From: Yponomeuta sedellus
Taxonomy: Eukaryota; Arthropoda; Insecta; Lepidoptera; Yponomeutidae
DNA length: 64,000 nucleotides
NCBI GenBank assembly: GCA_934045075.1
Contig: OW203734.1
Coordinates: 9,187,516-9,251,515 of the forward strand
Direction: 5' to 3'
The position numbers were made by a program, and so were the translations under genes. Of the stretch, positions 1 to 14,100 are shown one piece after another; position 1 is the first letter of the stretch, and every line of letters starts with the position of its first letter. The notes below the pieces were generated by a model that was given only the letters and a program-made list of their open reading frames with translations, was not told where the DNA came from and made no database searches.

Positions 1-1828
1 GGCGTCGTTAACAGTAATCTAATTAGTGCAATCTCACCTTTACTGTTACCTTTTTACTGTAGCGTTCAGAAGATGTCTGTAAATGACTGTACGACAAACA
101 TCGTTCCACAAAAAGGAGACAGAATACATACGTCTATTACGGCTTCAGTCGATAGGAAGAGATAGATGATTTGAAGCGTACTGGTTCAAGGGGCAGAAAA
201 TAATATTTAGTGACACATATAGCTTTGGCTACGTCTTCATATAGTGTCCATACAATTATTATTACGTTGGGTGCAGGCTAAAATTGCTCTTATATTGTTA
301 ATTTTAAACTAAAAATTCAAATTAAATACCAATTTTAGCCAGCTTGCACTCTAAAAACATTTAAAATCTACAACAGATAGTTGCAGACACTGCAGGTCAA
401 TAAATTAAACTATACTTAAATTATAATAGGAATAAGGACGGGAATCGGACAAGGACATCGGCAACCTGGGAAACAAATTATATATCCTGTACACTTATCA
501 ATTATCATAATGTACATTTGTTCTTCCACACTTTAGTATTAACGTATTGATTAACCATATCCTCCTTTGTTAGATCGACATTTAAACATTATATAAGTAC
601 TAAAAAGCTAAACCCAAATAAAAAATGTTAAGTGTATGTGTGTGTGTCTGTTCCGCCAAGACGTCCGTGTACAGTTTAAACTTTTGTAACTACCTATGAA
701 GTGTGTATTATTCACAAAACCGCTGGTATTCACAACTTCATTGATCTCCTTACCATCTAGCACTTTTACTCGAACGTTTTGCTAAAGCGTGTTAGTACGC
801 AGCAAAGCTTCATGTGACAATAGTTACGAACGTTGTTAAATTGGTTTTACGAGAAAATGTTTCGAGTATAAAGCTGTATTTACGCTTCATTACTACATTT
901 ATCATTTCATTTATCAATAAGAACTACTTTTTCATGTATGGAAAAATATAATATTTTTAAGATTTAAATGACTAATGACTCCATAGGAAAAGTTATTCGT
1001 ATTGACAAGTAGAAACCTCCTCCTCAACCTTTCTTTTCGGAAAGACGAAAACATTTCATTACACCCTGTATATCTCAGCAAAATAGTGGACCCCCACCTT
1101 GAAAGCCGGAGGCTAGTGACGAAGCGTGCAACGTGTCAAATGCAGTGACGGTGAATGTATATGAACATAACATAAACGTGTCGACGTTCAACCATGGACT
1201 GACTTGCTTTGTTTTGCTAGACTGGTACATAAATCGTTTATCAAATTAATTTTAAAGTGGTTTTGTGAGCATAGTGGTTACCATAATTTAAAAGGAATTT
1301 AACAAAACTGCGGCATACAGTGAAACCTGTGTAGGTATATCGAAAGAAGATCTATATGTGAACAAAAAATGTTACAATTATGAAATAAGATCCGAAGCGC
1401 AAGGTTTGCGAGATCCCAAACAATTTAGTATCTTTATCTACATTACACGGGATATACACAGGTATCATAGTGCGCCGCTTTTTGAAAAAATCCCGTAAAT
1501 TTATTATCACCACTATATCACTAGAAATGTTAAAATTTAAAGTGCTCTGACACCACGTATTTGATAATAGCATTGAACGCATTTTGGACTCGATTTCAAG
1601 AGCATAAATTACTGTCCACTGTCACAAACTGTCAGTAAATCTGACAATAACAAATGGTAAATAAAATCATCTTTGGCAACCCTTCAGAGATTACGGGCGT
1701 GAGGACATTCCACAAAACCAACCTTTGGCAAAAACAAGACCAAAATCCCCTCCACCGACCCAAACAGGCCCCAGTCCATAGCAAAACAAGAACACAACCG
1801 AAAACCAGCAAATAAAAATCGAAATCAC
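1..1828. other. EndoA intron sequence, no gene seen
   Basis: AT-rich non-coding DNA following the exon 8 donor. No SH3-encoding exon is visible on the minus strand here, so the rest of EndoA lies beyond the window. No repeat family was recognised in it. Confidence 0.6.
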
Positions 1829-2196
1829 CTGCCCACGGGTCTCGTCCGTTGAACTGTCTCGGCGCCGGATGCGGCTTGAAGCCTATACTGGGCGGCATCA
1901 ATCTTCCGTTGTTGGTCTGTTGGTTCATCGTGCCTTTAAGGGGGTGTTGGTTCCAAGCGTTGGCGCGTTGGCTCCTATCGGTTGACAACGGGGGCGCCTC
2001 CCAGGCTCTGAGGGGATCAGAGGAGGTAAGGTCGCCGACGGAGGATGAGGGGGCGAGGTGTTGGCGGGGGTGGGGGAGGCTCTGCGTGGAGCCGAACCGC
2101 CTACCGTTGTTGAATTCGTGGATGGCGTCAATGTTCAGGTCCGCGAGCGTCTTTGGGACGAACTCCAGCTTGGGGCGGCTCGCCGCTTCCTCCTTC
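1829..2196 (-). CDS. EndoA: EndoA coding exon 8 (BAR-SH3 linker)
   Basis: 368 bases from acceptor GACCCGCAG to donor GTGATT. It encodes [20 protein letters not shown], then a low-complexity linker rich in Pro, Ser, Asn and Gln. It is markedly GC-richer than the surrounding introns. The linker is longer and more Asn/Gln-rich than I expect for flies. It ends one base into a codon, so further exons follow to the left. Confidence 0.93.
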
Positions 2197-5100
2197 CTGC
2201 GGGTCGGATATTTACTTGTGAGTATGTTATGAATTATGATTTTCTTGTGTACGTACGAATGTATGATCTTTCTATATCACCAAAGACATTCGACAAAGTT
2301 TGTCAAACGAGGTGTCAAATTAAAATTATAGATGACGCGAGTGACACTGACTATATGACCTAAAAAAGAAACATAATGATACCTGTGGTAATGTTTGCGG
2401 TAAACCCTAATAAAAAAAAAGTTATGACTGTAGGAACCAAAAGCAGACTGCTAAAGTGTTAAAGAAAGCCTTAAGTTCATTGAAATTTTAATTCAAGCAG
2501 AGGGGACCCGACTAACCTGAAAGAAATGATTAAACATTCACTGGGCACATTTAGGCCCTAAGACTTTAAAGCAACGAAAATTTACTAAAAAAGCTTATTA
2601 TAAAAACTAAAATACCCGTAGTTTTTATAATAAGTTTTGTTAGTAAACTTTAATTGCTCTATCTATCCGCATTTCCATATAAACAGTTTCAAACAAGTCA
2701 ATGTAAAATTCCAATTCCTGCAGACCTCTAGCATAGTCAACTTTAATAAATAGGCCATTACCGGGCACTCCCAAAGTCAATACTATCTGAGGAGCTTAAT
2801 TTGACGCAGGTAACTTTTTCATGGTGCATAATATAAACTATCCAACAAGAGGTTTTAGCGTATCATTGCTTACTTCTCCATGAGCGCAGAGTTGAGGCCC
2901 TTGAGGATCTCAGTGCACTGCTGGTGGTACTCAAGCAGGCCCTCGGCGAAGAAACTGAGCTGCGCCACTTGCTCTACCTGCGGATGGAGGATCGTTGAGC
3001 GTCACCTCTTTACAGACAACAAACTAACTGGTCACATTATTATTGTATGATTTGCGATGCCCAAACATGGTACTCCCACTGCGGTGCCCTTGAAGTATTG
3101 AGCATCAACTATATACGGATAACCAATTCATCATCATTATGTCCAAACCGAGGGGCACGGGTCTCTTCCCTGAGGAAGGTATAGACTCCACCATGGGGGG
3201 CCAAGTCCGGATTGATAGAGGCTTGCAAGACTAGCGGTTGGTGTTACTGTTTTCAAAGCGCCCTAAGGCCTCTGACTTGGCTTAACGACTGCCATCTATC
3301 GACGGCAGCCGGCACCAAGCGTTTAACGTGCCTTACGAAGCACGGAACCGGTCGGAAAAATGCCTCTAGCGTTAGCCATAGATGGTCACCAATCGATGCA
3401 CCTTCGTGATCGTTTAAGATCACTCAGGCAGCCGGGTCTACGAGCGATTCCTGTATGCGAGCGGATGACAAATTAACTATAGTATTATTTCTTGAGTCGC
3501 TCAAATATAGTTCACCACCTGCGGAGTTCAGGGAGGATCATTGAGAATCACCTCTTTCCGGACGACAAACTATATGGCCATAGTATTATTTTAAAGAGTT
3601 GAATCGCGTTTGGATTTATGGGATTTACGAAGTATAACTGCCAACGAACAATAGCACATTAAGCTGAGGATTTATACTTAAAAGATTACATAAAGACGTT
3701 TACTGAATCTTTGTGTATAAACTGCAATTTATTTGTTTTGAACGTATGCACTGCACAATAAATAAAGTTATTTACAGCCTATAATCACTCCTAATAAGGT
3801 TTACCAAAATCATCGCTACATGGTGTTTTATCATAACAAAGCTCAAAATGCTTATGGTTAAGTTGCTAAGACAAGGAGAATGTTCACAATGTGTCCCGAC
3901 CTAGTCTAATCATCTATTTTATTTTAAAAACAGCTCAGAAATGACACAGATCAGTCAGTCTTTTGATCAGCAATGAAACACTATAATATAATATATGCTA
4001 CGAGTACATTAAACTACGAGTAAAAGGACGTTAATCAACTCACATCGTTATCCAGCAGGTTGAACATGCCAATCTGCGCCAGTTGAAGTGACTCTGCGAA
4101 TTTCTCCTCCGCCTGTCGGATCTCATCGTCTGCAATGTGAGCACCTTTTGTATCCCAGCTTCCCCAACCACGCACACAAGCAAAGCGGTCACGCGCACAC
4201 GCACGCAGACTCAAGTAAAAGCACGCGTGCAGGCGTGTCCAGCGCACGCACAGACAAAAGTACATACAGACATAGAGGTTCGTTTAATCATAAATTACAA
4301 TTAATGTGTGTGTGATGTGAATAACAGAAACGTAATAACAAACCAAAGTGTAAGAGCAACACATGATATAACAGGAGTTCGAATACAAACCAAACGTCGA
4401 AAAGAAAAGGTCGGATTATAAAATGTTTCATGGAGGCGATTGGGTCGTCGGCGGTAGCAGGATCGGGAGACGAAAACATGGAAAAAAAAACGAGCTTTTG
4501 TTATAGTGTTTGCTTAGATGAACATTAGCAGTCTACAAACTGAACAAGCCCTAGTATGTCTGAATGTCGGGGAGGTGTGATGGTGTCTGATGATGGATAT
4601 GCATCCCTGGCATTCGTATATATCTGTTAACTCTTTAGTTTCTTTTTAACATACCCTGCCTTGGAGTGTTGCTGTGACTTGGGCTCATGTAAGGGCTGAT
4701 CCTACCAGGCGCTTTGAAATTTTAAACAGAAGAAGAAAAAGAAAATTAGACTCTAAAACGTAACTAAAAATAACGTTTTTGTAAGTGAATAGAGAGATAG
4801 ATATAGCAGGGCTTTTAGTAGAAGAGTAATAATCACCTTTCGCTTGTCGACGTCGTTTGCAGTCGAAGTCCAGTCTGCGGCCCTGGAGTTTCTTCCGGTG
4901 ATGCTAGAAATTGGGATACAAAAGAGGTGATTACAACTGATTACATTTTAAATCATTAGATAAACGAAACAAATAAAGTACGGACTGTATAGTTTGTTTG
5001 CCAACTTATCTATGTTCATACTTCTCATCGTTTATCGTCGGTATTTTTGCAGATTTGCTAATTTACATTCGGCATCCGTTGTACGATAAAACAGTTGATT

Positions 5101-8100
5101 GTGAAAATAAAGGTCGTAGGTTCAATACCCCTTTAATACCAAAAGCCGTACTTGGATTTGTACAAATGGCTGAAGTCTGTTATTTTCATGTTAGTGCTGT
5201 CCTTCGTGGTTACGATAGTATTGATTATCCTCCTCTTTTACCAGCTTAAATGTTGGTACGTAAAATATGAGTGGGAGGTCAAGCTACACTGGTGTCCTAT
5301 ATACTGACCATAACTTCTTTCAAATCTTTGGTCTGCAGATGGTGCAGCGGCTCAAGGAAACTCTGCTTGATATTGTCGTCGAGCGAGTACTTCACATCGG
5401 CCATCTGTTTCAGCGCCTCGCCCATCTCGATGAGACATTGTGCTGGAATAAAGTGATGTCACAAATATTAAATCTTTTAATTTAGTTAATATTTTCTTAG
5501 AGCCTTCTAGGATTACCGAAAACACAGCCACCTGTCTTGACAATGTATTCTGCGACTGTGAATTTTCGCATTGTTCTACAGTAACTTGCTTAAAGTCAGA
5601 CCACAATGGTCAAATTGTCCACTTTGAAGCAGATTTTAAAAAAAAGGAGCAAGCTATAATTTATCGGCCCATTACAGCAAAAAAGATGGAATTATTTAGA
5701 AATTACATACAAAGTAGCTTACCTACACAAAATAATAAGACCCTTAATGCAAATGCTCATTATGGAGATTTATTCAAAGTTGTTTCAGGTAGTTTTGAAA
5801 AAGTTTTTAAATTAAAAAAGTTATCATCAAAAAGAAATAAAGTAGCATTTAGTGAATGGGCTACTGCCGGCATCCGAAAAAGCAGGGACACACTATATGC
5901 GCTATATGAGAAAAAAACATACACATATGACCCCAGTTTTATACAGTATGTTAAACTATGTATATTCAAAATTATTTAAGGCCGTCTGCCACAAAGCAAA
6001 ATGTGAGCATATAAAATCAAAAATCCTTCAATCGTCTAATAAATCCAGAACAATTTGGGCTATTATAAATAAGGAAACCGGTAAATCCAAATCAGGAGAT
6101 CGCGAACTTTCACTTAAAATAGATGATAAATTAATAACCTCAAATGAAGACATTGCTACGGCTTTTGAACAGTTCTTTACAAATGTTCCAATTGTAACGA
6201 CAGCTCCTTTAGACTCTTCTCCAGCTCTTGCTGAAAGTATTTTGAAAGACAATGTCCCCCCATGCCATCACGATTTTTCGTTCGACTATATTGAAGCCCA
6301 TACCGTGATTAAATCGTTTAAAAAGCTAAAGCTTAAAAAAACTGAGGACTTATGGGGTATGTCAGTAATAGTAGTTAGCTCAGTAATCGATACCCTAGCA
6401 CCCCATTTAGCCAAAATCTTTAACAAATGTTTAGATGAGGGTATATTCCCTGATCTAATGAAATATAGTAGGCTCGTTCCTTTATTTAAAAGCGGTGATA
6501 AGCAAGATCCCACAAATTTCAGACCAGTCTCAGTTCTACCCGTTTTGAGTAAAATATTCGAGAAGATAGTTCTAGGTCAGCTGCTTACACATTTCAATGA
6601 CTATCAACTTCTCCATGGTCAGCAATTCGGCTTTACGCAAGGGCGCTCTACAACGGACGCCGGCGTCATGTTAGTTAAACATATATTTAGTGCATGGGAA
6701 GAGCGCAAGGATGCTATAGGCGTATTCTGTGACTTGTCGAAAGCATTTGATTGCGTTGACCATAAAACCCTTCTTTTAAAATTAAAGCACTATGGTATAA
6801 ACGGGAATAGCCTAAAACTTATAACATCATATTTAGAAGGGAGAGTTCAAAGAGCTGATATAAATAGAACTAAATCTTCAGGGTCAGAGGTCAGGATAGG
6901 AGTGCCACAGGGATCGATTTTGGGGCCGTTCCTCTTCCTCGTATATGTAAATGATTTGCCGTTCATGGTTCAAAATATGTCAGAGATAGTATTATTTGCA
7001 GATGACACGTCTCTTATTTTTAAAATTAAGAGACAAGAAAATGACCTTGACAATACAAATAATGCTCTCTCTCGGGTACTAAATTGGTTTACTTCTAATA
7101 ACTTATTGTTAAATTCAAAAAAGACGAAATGTATAAAGTTCACTCTTCCAAATGTCAAAACGGTAGACAGCAATGTTTTACTGGGGAATGACAAATTAGA
7201 CCTTGTGAATGAAACTGTATTCCTAGGTATCACAATTGATGCAAAGCTTCAATGGGGTCCTCATGTAGAAAAATTAGCAAATAGGCTTAGTTCAGCAGCA
7301 TATGCAGTCAAAAGAATTAGGGAACTAACTGACGTCGCAACTGCTAGGCTTGTTTATTTTAGTTACTTCCATAGTCTTATGTCCTATGGCATACTACTGT
7401 GGGGACGGGCAGCAGACATTGAGACCATCTTCGTCTTGCAGAAGAGAGCGATCAGATTCATTTATAGGCTGGGTAGTAGAGATTCGTTAAGAGATTTCTT
7501 TAAAGAAACTAACATCCTGACAGTTGCCAGTCAGTATATATATGAAAACATTATGTACGTTAGGAAAAATATCAGTAACTTTAAAACTTTAGGTAGCCAA
7601 CACAATGTAAATACTAGAAATAAACATAAACTTTTGTTCCCACTATTTAGGCTGGCAAAGGTTAATACATCCTTCATGGGGCATTGTATACGCTTCTATA
7701 ATAAAATCCCTGAAGATATATTAAGCTTGCCTGAATCGCGGTTCAAAAAATATGTTAAGCACACTTTGTGCCAAAAGGGCTACTATAACATAAAGGATTA
7801 TTTAGATGACAATGAGGTCTGGAATGAAAGCCAGTACAATGTATGAGTTCTATGTTCAAAATAATTATGTAAACTATGTTAATTAAGGACTTTTGAAAAG
7901 ACTAAGTTAGGAGTTTTTTTGTCCATTTTTTCTCCTAAATGATCTAGATTTTGAAATGGACACCTAGTTTGAATTGTAACGTTCATTAAGCCGCAGTTTC
8001 TGTGCTACTTTGAATAAAACCTTTTCATTTCATTTCATTTCATTTTAAAATACTTCAGTTCGGATATCAGTATGTGGACCATATCCTGTCGGAATCCTGA

Positions 8101-11100
8101 GCTTTGCGATAGCAAACTATCGTATTTATTATGCAATTTGACAGTCAGACGATTGGATCTTTCAAGATTTCAACATAACCTCTCGCCTTATCCCAGAGTT
8201 ACCCCAGAGGGGTAGGCAGCGACCAGGGACTGTCACTTGCCACAATCATCTTCGCTTCATCAACGTTCATAATGTAAATAATGCATGCACTATTTGTGTG
8301 TTCTACAATTTGCAATGCCTGTAAAAGGCGACTAAGTTTTAAGCGCTAACTTTATAATGGACATCAACACTTGGTTGCAAATAAATTTGAATGATTGATT
8401 GATTCATTAGTTGTTACATGTATGCACGTCAGTTGTTCATCAATCACTCACTTGGTTATTGGTCATAGAAAAGTCGGTCAGAGCAATACATAGGCAGTTT
8501 CCTCCAAACGCCTAAATAGGGATCCTTCAAAAGCGTTGCCACAAGAAGGACCGAAACGAACCGTTATAAGACCACTGTAATGCTGCCGTAGGGAGCCGTG
8601 GAAACATCGTTTTTGGTGTCAGAAGCGTCAACTTACTTCTTAAGCCGTAAAGGTCCCTAAGGCAATGATACTTTGATTACACTAAGTGCACCATCCCACT
8701 AAGTGGAATGGCTATTCAACCCTTTTCTTATAGACAAGTGTCCTTATGGGGATCATGAGCTACTATTTTTCACGTGTGGAAGTTGAATTCGCGACAGATA
8801 GATCTTAGGTTTATTCGCATTTATTCACATGTATTTTATATACATGTACCCTTGACTAAAGCAAGTTCTCACAGAGAAAGAACATTTAGTTCAATTATTC
8901 TGCTGAGCAGTGTAAATGGTGAATGAATTCTATGCCTTTGTTTTCTAGTTATATACATTTGTGAAGTTATAGTAGCAATACCACTCGCTAACGGTGAAGG
9001 AAAGTTGTCAGAGGTGTTTTAAATATCGCAGCGCTTTAAATCCGCGGTGGGCACGCATGGTATTAAGCCCATACTCTCTCTCTCTCTCTCTGTCTGTCTG
9101 AGAGAAGGCCTATGCCCTGCTGTGGGAGGTTTATAGGCTACATAAAAAAATCAATTGATCAAGTGAATACACATTGAAATAGCTTAGCATCTGGAATCTT
9201 CATTAACGCCAAGTACCAATAAAAGAGAATGCCCTCGGTGGGGTGCGGAAACATGTTAGCTGGCTTGTCCGTCCAGTTGCTGATGGCCTTCTATACGCCA
9301 TCTTAGACCACGGCCTCGGATTCCCTATTTTCTCAGAGTAGCCTATGATCTAATCACTATGATGAATTGGGTGGTTGTTCATAACCAGTGATCGTAATGC
9401 GAGTCGTTTGGGGCAAATGACGTCAAACACTAGGTTGATATGGATATGCCCGCTGGAGCCACGAATAAATAAACAACAATCTTTGCTCGACTCGACTACT
9501 CGGATTTCCATTCTGCGCCCGTCACATTTTCTCTCAAGAGTATCCATAATATTCCGAAATGTCGCGAAAACGCACCATTAGTACCTGCTTCCGAACGCTG
9601 GTAACAACAGAGACCAACTGTTTTCTCTGGAAGTTATAGGTGAAAAGGAGTGACAACATAACATGAACATAATATAAAATCACGCCTGTGTCCCGCAGGA
9701 GTCGGCAGAGACCAGTATTTTGCCTTTTTCCAGACCTCTTTCGCTTCTACAACATTCAATAGACATTGCATACACGCACGCCGGTTAGGGTAGTTTGTAA
9801 ATCGAGCCACTTACAGAATATGGAGTCTTCGCCGAGCTTTCGCCCGTACAAGAGCATGCAGTCCCCAAGCACACCCTCGGGCTGCGGGTAGGTGTTGCTC
9901 TTGGCTTGCCCGCTGAGTTTGCTGATGCCCTTCACGGCCGCCATCTTCGCCCGTGCCGTTGGATTCGGTTGCAGGTACTCTTTGGTCTTAATCTGCAGCT
10001 CTTCGACTAGCTCGCAGGTGACGTCTGTTTTCTGTAAGATGTTTAGAGGTTATTACAGGGGTATCGGTGGTTATAGCGGTCGGAGCGATGGAAGCGCTTC
10101 GGTGAACGCTGGCCTCAAATGCGTTCTGGTTCAAATGCCGGTATGCACAAACGAATTTGTTACATACAATGACCCAACAATGAGGCGAAGTGTGAAAGTC
10201 TCAGTTCTATCTAATGAAGAGGTACCGATTTAGTTTCTGCCCTTGGGTTTCAGAGTTGTGCCACATTCCAAGAGCGTAGAAGAGAACTTTGTTGCATTTA
10301 ACAAAGTTCTCAGCCTTTTTCAATAACAATTCAACTTTTTTAAGCTAAGCGTCCACTTTGTATTCCGGTCAGTTCACTTCTTCGATCCAAATTTAATTTA
10401 GGTAAAATGTGGGATACTTACTCTTTCCATTTCCACGAAATCCAGGTCCAGCTTGGTGCCTTCAGCACCGCCCATCTTTTCCGTGACATACTGTGGACAA
10501 ACAGCATTTTTGAACGAAAACTTGCGTAAGTTATAGCAGCTCTGTGAATCAGGCTGAAACCTGGACTCTTCCAAAAGCCTAGTAAGTTTATCAGGTTAAA
10601 ATTCAATAAACAGTATTTTTTTTATTTATAGATATTATGTTTATAAGGCGCAGGGCATCGAACAACGCTTCACAGCACAGGCTTAAACATAAAGCTCAGC
10701 CTATGCCTTAAATATTGTGAAGCCTAGAAAAACTTCAATGTTTTATGTATAAACAATGTTTTATGTTCTGCGTTACGGCGCAGAATAGTTTCGCGATCGG
10801 TTTTAATACCGGAGCTGAAAAAGCCTGTGATAATATTGGAGCGAACGTTGCAGGGGCAGGGGAACAAAGGCGCTGTGGGCCAGGCCGTGGCCTTGGTCGA
10901 GTTGTGGAGGCTTTCATACTTTGTCGCTGGATGGCTTGTTGAAATTTTCCGTTTAATTGTTGCTGTCCCTTCCCATTTCCTCGCTATGTAATATCGAATA
11001 ATTATGTGTCGGCGGGATCCATCGGCCACCGTTTTATTATTTGCGGATTTGTGGTTCCTCAATATTTGGATAGAGAATGTAATTCTGAGTCGGATTGCCG

Positions 11101-14100
11101 GCAGAGGCTGGATGAGGAGTATAGAAAGAAGTGACGTGCATTGGGGGAGGACTATGTCCAGTAGTGGACAATACGGACAGAATAGTGAACAAAAGTAGTA
11201 ACCATGTAATTCTATAAACAATTTTTATTTTCGACTGATTTGTAATGATTTGTCCGTCAGCATTTACACTTTTATTTACGAATAACTACACATTTAAAAG
11301 TGTAGCACGTTTAACTTGATATTTACCTGTAATTTTTTTATGAGTATTAAATTATAAAAACAAAATTCGATATAAGTTGCCTTAGTTCTTTTTTAGCGGA
11401 AACCAATATTTCCAGTCCAAATGAACTGAAGATATCTATATCTATGTATAATCAGCCCACATCAACCCACTGTTGGGCATAGGCCTCCTAACTGAACTGA
11501 ACTGAAGATAAATTAAATTCAATTGAAAACATTATGAGACTAAAATACTTGTGAATAAAGGCAAGATTTCCTTCTAGCTACGTTGTACTACGTTGATTCC
11601 TCTTTATTTCTACCCGACTTCAAAGTAAATTTTTATTTGACTTTGAAGATATGAAGGTTTTGATATATGAAGAACAGAATTCTTCGATGGAAAGTACCAA
11701 ATTATGGAAAGTAGAAAGTAGCAAACAGTATGTTTTACAAAATATAATATCATCAAGGTAGTCTCAGGGTCTTTACAAAAAATCGCGAAAATATAGAAAA
11801 TAAAAACCGACTAAATAATTTGGAGAACGTGTATTGTGAAGACGGTTTTATATTGTGTACCAAGCAAATCAGCAACCAGTCAATTTTACAATTGTCAAAA
11901 GACTCAAGTTGTAATGTTTCATTGCCTGACAGAATACCAAGCGTCACCCAGGAGTTCGATAAAATATCAGGTCATTGTATTTTTTCAGTCTTACTGAGCT
12001 TCAAGCTGGGAGAACTCGTAATGTATTTTCGTTTAATGGTTGTTTTGTTACTCTACTCTGGTTTTTTACGGACAAACACAAAAATTCATAGTTTTGTCTC
12101 TGTTTAACTTTTGCAGCATCTAGAGATTTAGATATTTAACTCAGCTTAACTTTCGCAGAAGCTAGAGATCTAGACATTGCCAATTGCCTTGACTGATCTA
12201 AGGATCGAGGTCATGCCCGCAGAGGACGTTTAGTCCTTGACACTCCTTGATCAATATGAGTAAACCGACGATTGTGAACCCGGACTAGGATCTTTCAAAG
12301 TTATTTACATTGGTTGATTTGTGCCTTCAAATACCACTCGCTATGAAAAACATCGGGAAATAACCAGAGATTTTATAAATCCATCCTTCAATCACCAATC
12401 GGCGAAGTACTTGATTAAGGGAGTTAATCAAATCTCATCTCTTTTCCAGAGAGAAGACCTATGACCCGCAACGGGACGTACAAAGGCCAAATAAAGACCG
12501 ATTATTCGAGGTAGGGACCCAATCTAGGTCAAGGGCGCACCCCCTCCGCCCCTCCTGCCCCTGCGTCAAGCAGGATAACGTACGGCAAGGCTTTAGGGGA
12601 AAGATGTGTAACGCTTTCATGTGTATTTTGTCATGGCATTTATTAGTGCTACCAAATTATTAGGTTATATGCTGCTGACCGGTAATCACTTCGGTGTACT
12701 AGTTTTTAGGGTTTCATATACGAACGACGGCAACAGAACTGTATTGATACGCCTAACGAAGTCCGTCTGTCTATCTGATATATAAAGGGTTTTTTTTTCT
12801 TTTGAACAGTAATATCTAAGCAGTGTTATGATGGCAGATAGACCGTATTTTTAAAGAATACTGATTATTTAAAAAAAAAATAACGACCACGCAACACAAT
12901 CACTTGACCTGATCCCAAGCTAGGATACCCTGTACTATGGTAAGCAGACTAGGACGTCACAAACATACAAACACTCAGACTGAGGCCTTTGTACAAACGT
13001 CCCCCAGTGGGAAGGAAATTAGTACTTACTAGTTTCTAGTACGAGCTAGTAACTAGTGTAGTAATTAAAAGTTTCAACTGTGCATTTTTTAATGAGTCCT
13101 GGATTTTTCGATTTATATCGAGTGTTACATATTGATTATTTGATATTTCGGTTAATATCATTTTATACTATCGAAATTTACTATTATGATATTGTTAATA
13201 ATATCCAATTAGCTACATCTAGGCTATGTACCTACTGTCAAGACTCCTTGTATACGTAATAACTTAAATATTCGTTGTGATCAAAAGGTAATTCGATATT
13301 TATTATAGTAAAGTACGGTACATTTTAGTCTGAAACTGAAAAAAATGACCTCTTGAAGAGACTTGAGCCCTGGCTTACAACAGGACATTTTCGTGTCGAA
13401 ACGATGTCGGTCTTACTGTACTCTATATAAGTCCTAATACAGGTTTTCATGAAATTATATCACGCAAGGCGAAATAAGGTATTTTGTCTAAGCTAGATAG
13501 GGTTGGTGGTAAGAATAAGGGCTTTATGTGGTTGTAAAAAGTGTCCTCAAATCGCATCAATGACAATGCTACTAATAATTTGCACATACTCGGAAAGACC
13601 TTTTTACTCCATAGGGCTTAGAAAGGTATGTAGGCTAAACAATATCTTACAAACAACGACATTATTTTAATATCGTTGCTTACAAATGATCGTAAAATAA
13701 ACGAACTCGCGTACATAATATTGTATTAGGCATACAAAAACAGTTGAAGTATTAAAAATACAAAGCTAACAAGGGTCCCTGTGAGGGAATGTCAAATAAG
13801 TCAAGTTAGAAAAACAGCAATCTTACGGTCAGTGAACTGTAAGTGGATAGGCACTGGGCCTATTTCTGTTTGGCTGGATCCTGTGTAACGGGTAGGTCTC
13901 GCCAAGTAGAAAAGATAAAAGACTCCGAGGGAAAATGGAAATTATCTTCAGTGGAAGATAAAACATCACCCACGGATTGCCGACATTTTTAAGCTCCAGT
14001 TTGAGATGTATTATTAATGTTTTCTCTTTGTTCAGTTGGCCTGAAATACCTATCCGCAGCGGTAAACGTTTTTCTAGAAAACTATTTGCCGAGGATACTA

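Noticed and set aside
1..1828. SH3-domain exon of EndoA in the left margin
   Set aside because: I read the minus strand for the ALYDFE and WWRG-type SH3 motifs and found none, so the exon must lie outside the window.
1849..2232. Plus-strand frame opposite EndoA exon 8
   Set aside because: It is the shadow of the GC-rich linker exon. The minus strand carries the conserved endophilin sequence with proper splice sites.
10724..11221. Minus-strand 165-residue frame in intron 1
   Set aside because: It overlaps a decayed RTE tail on the other strand and has no motif of its own.
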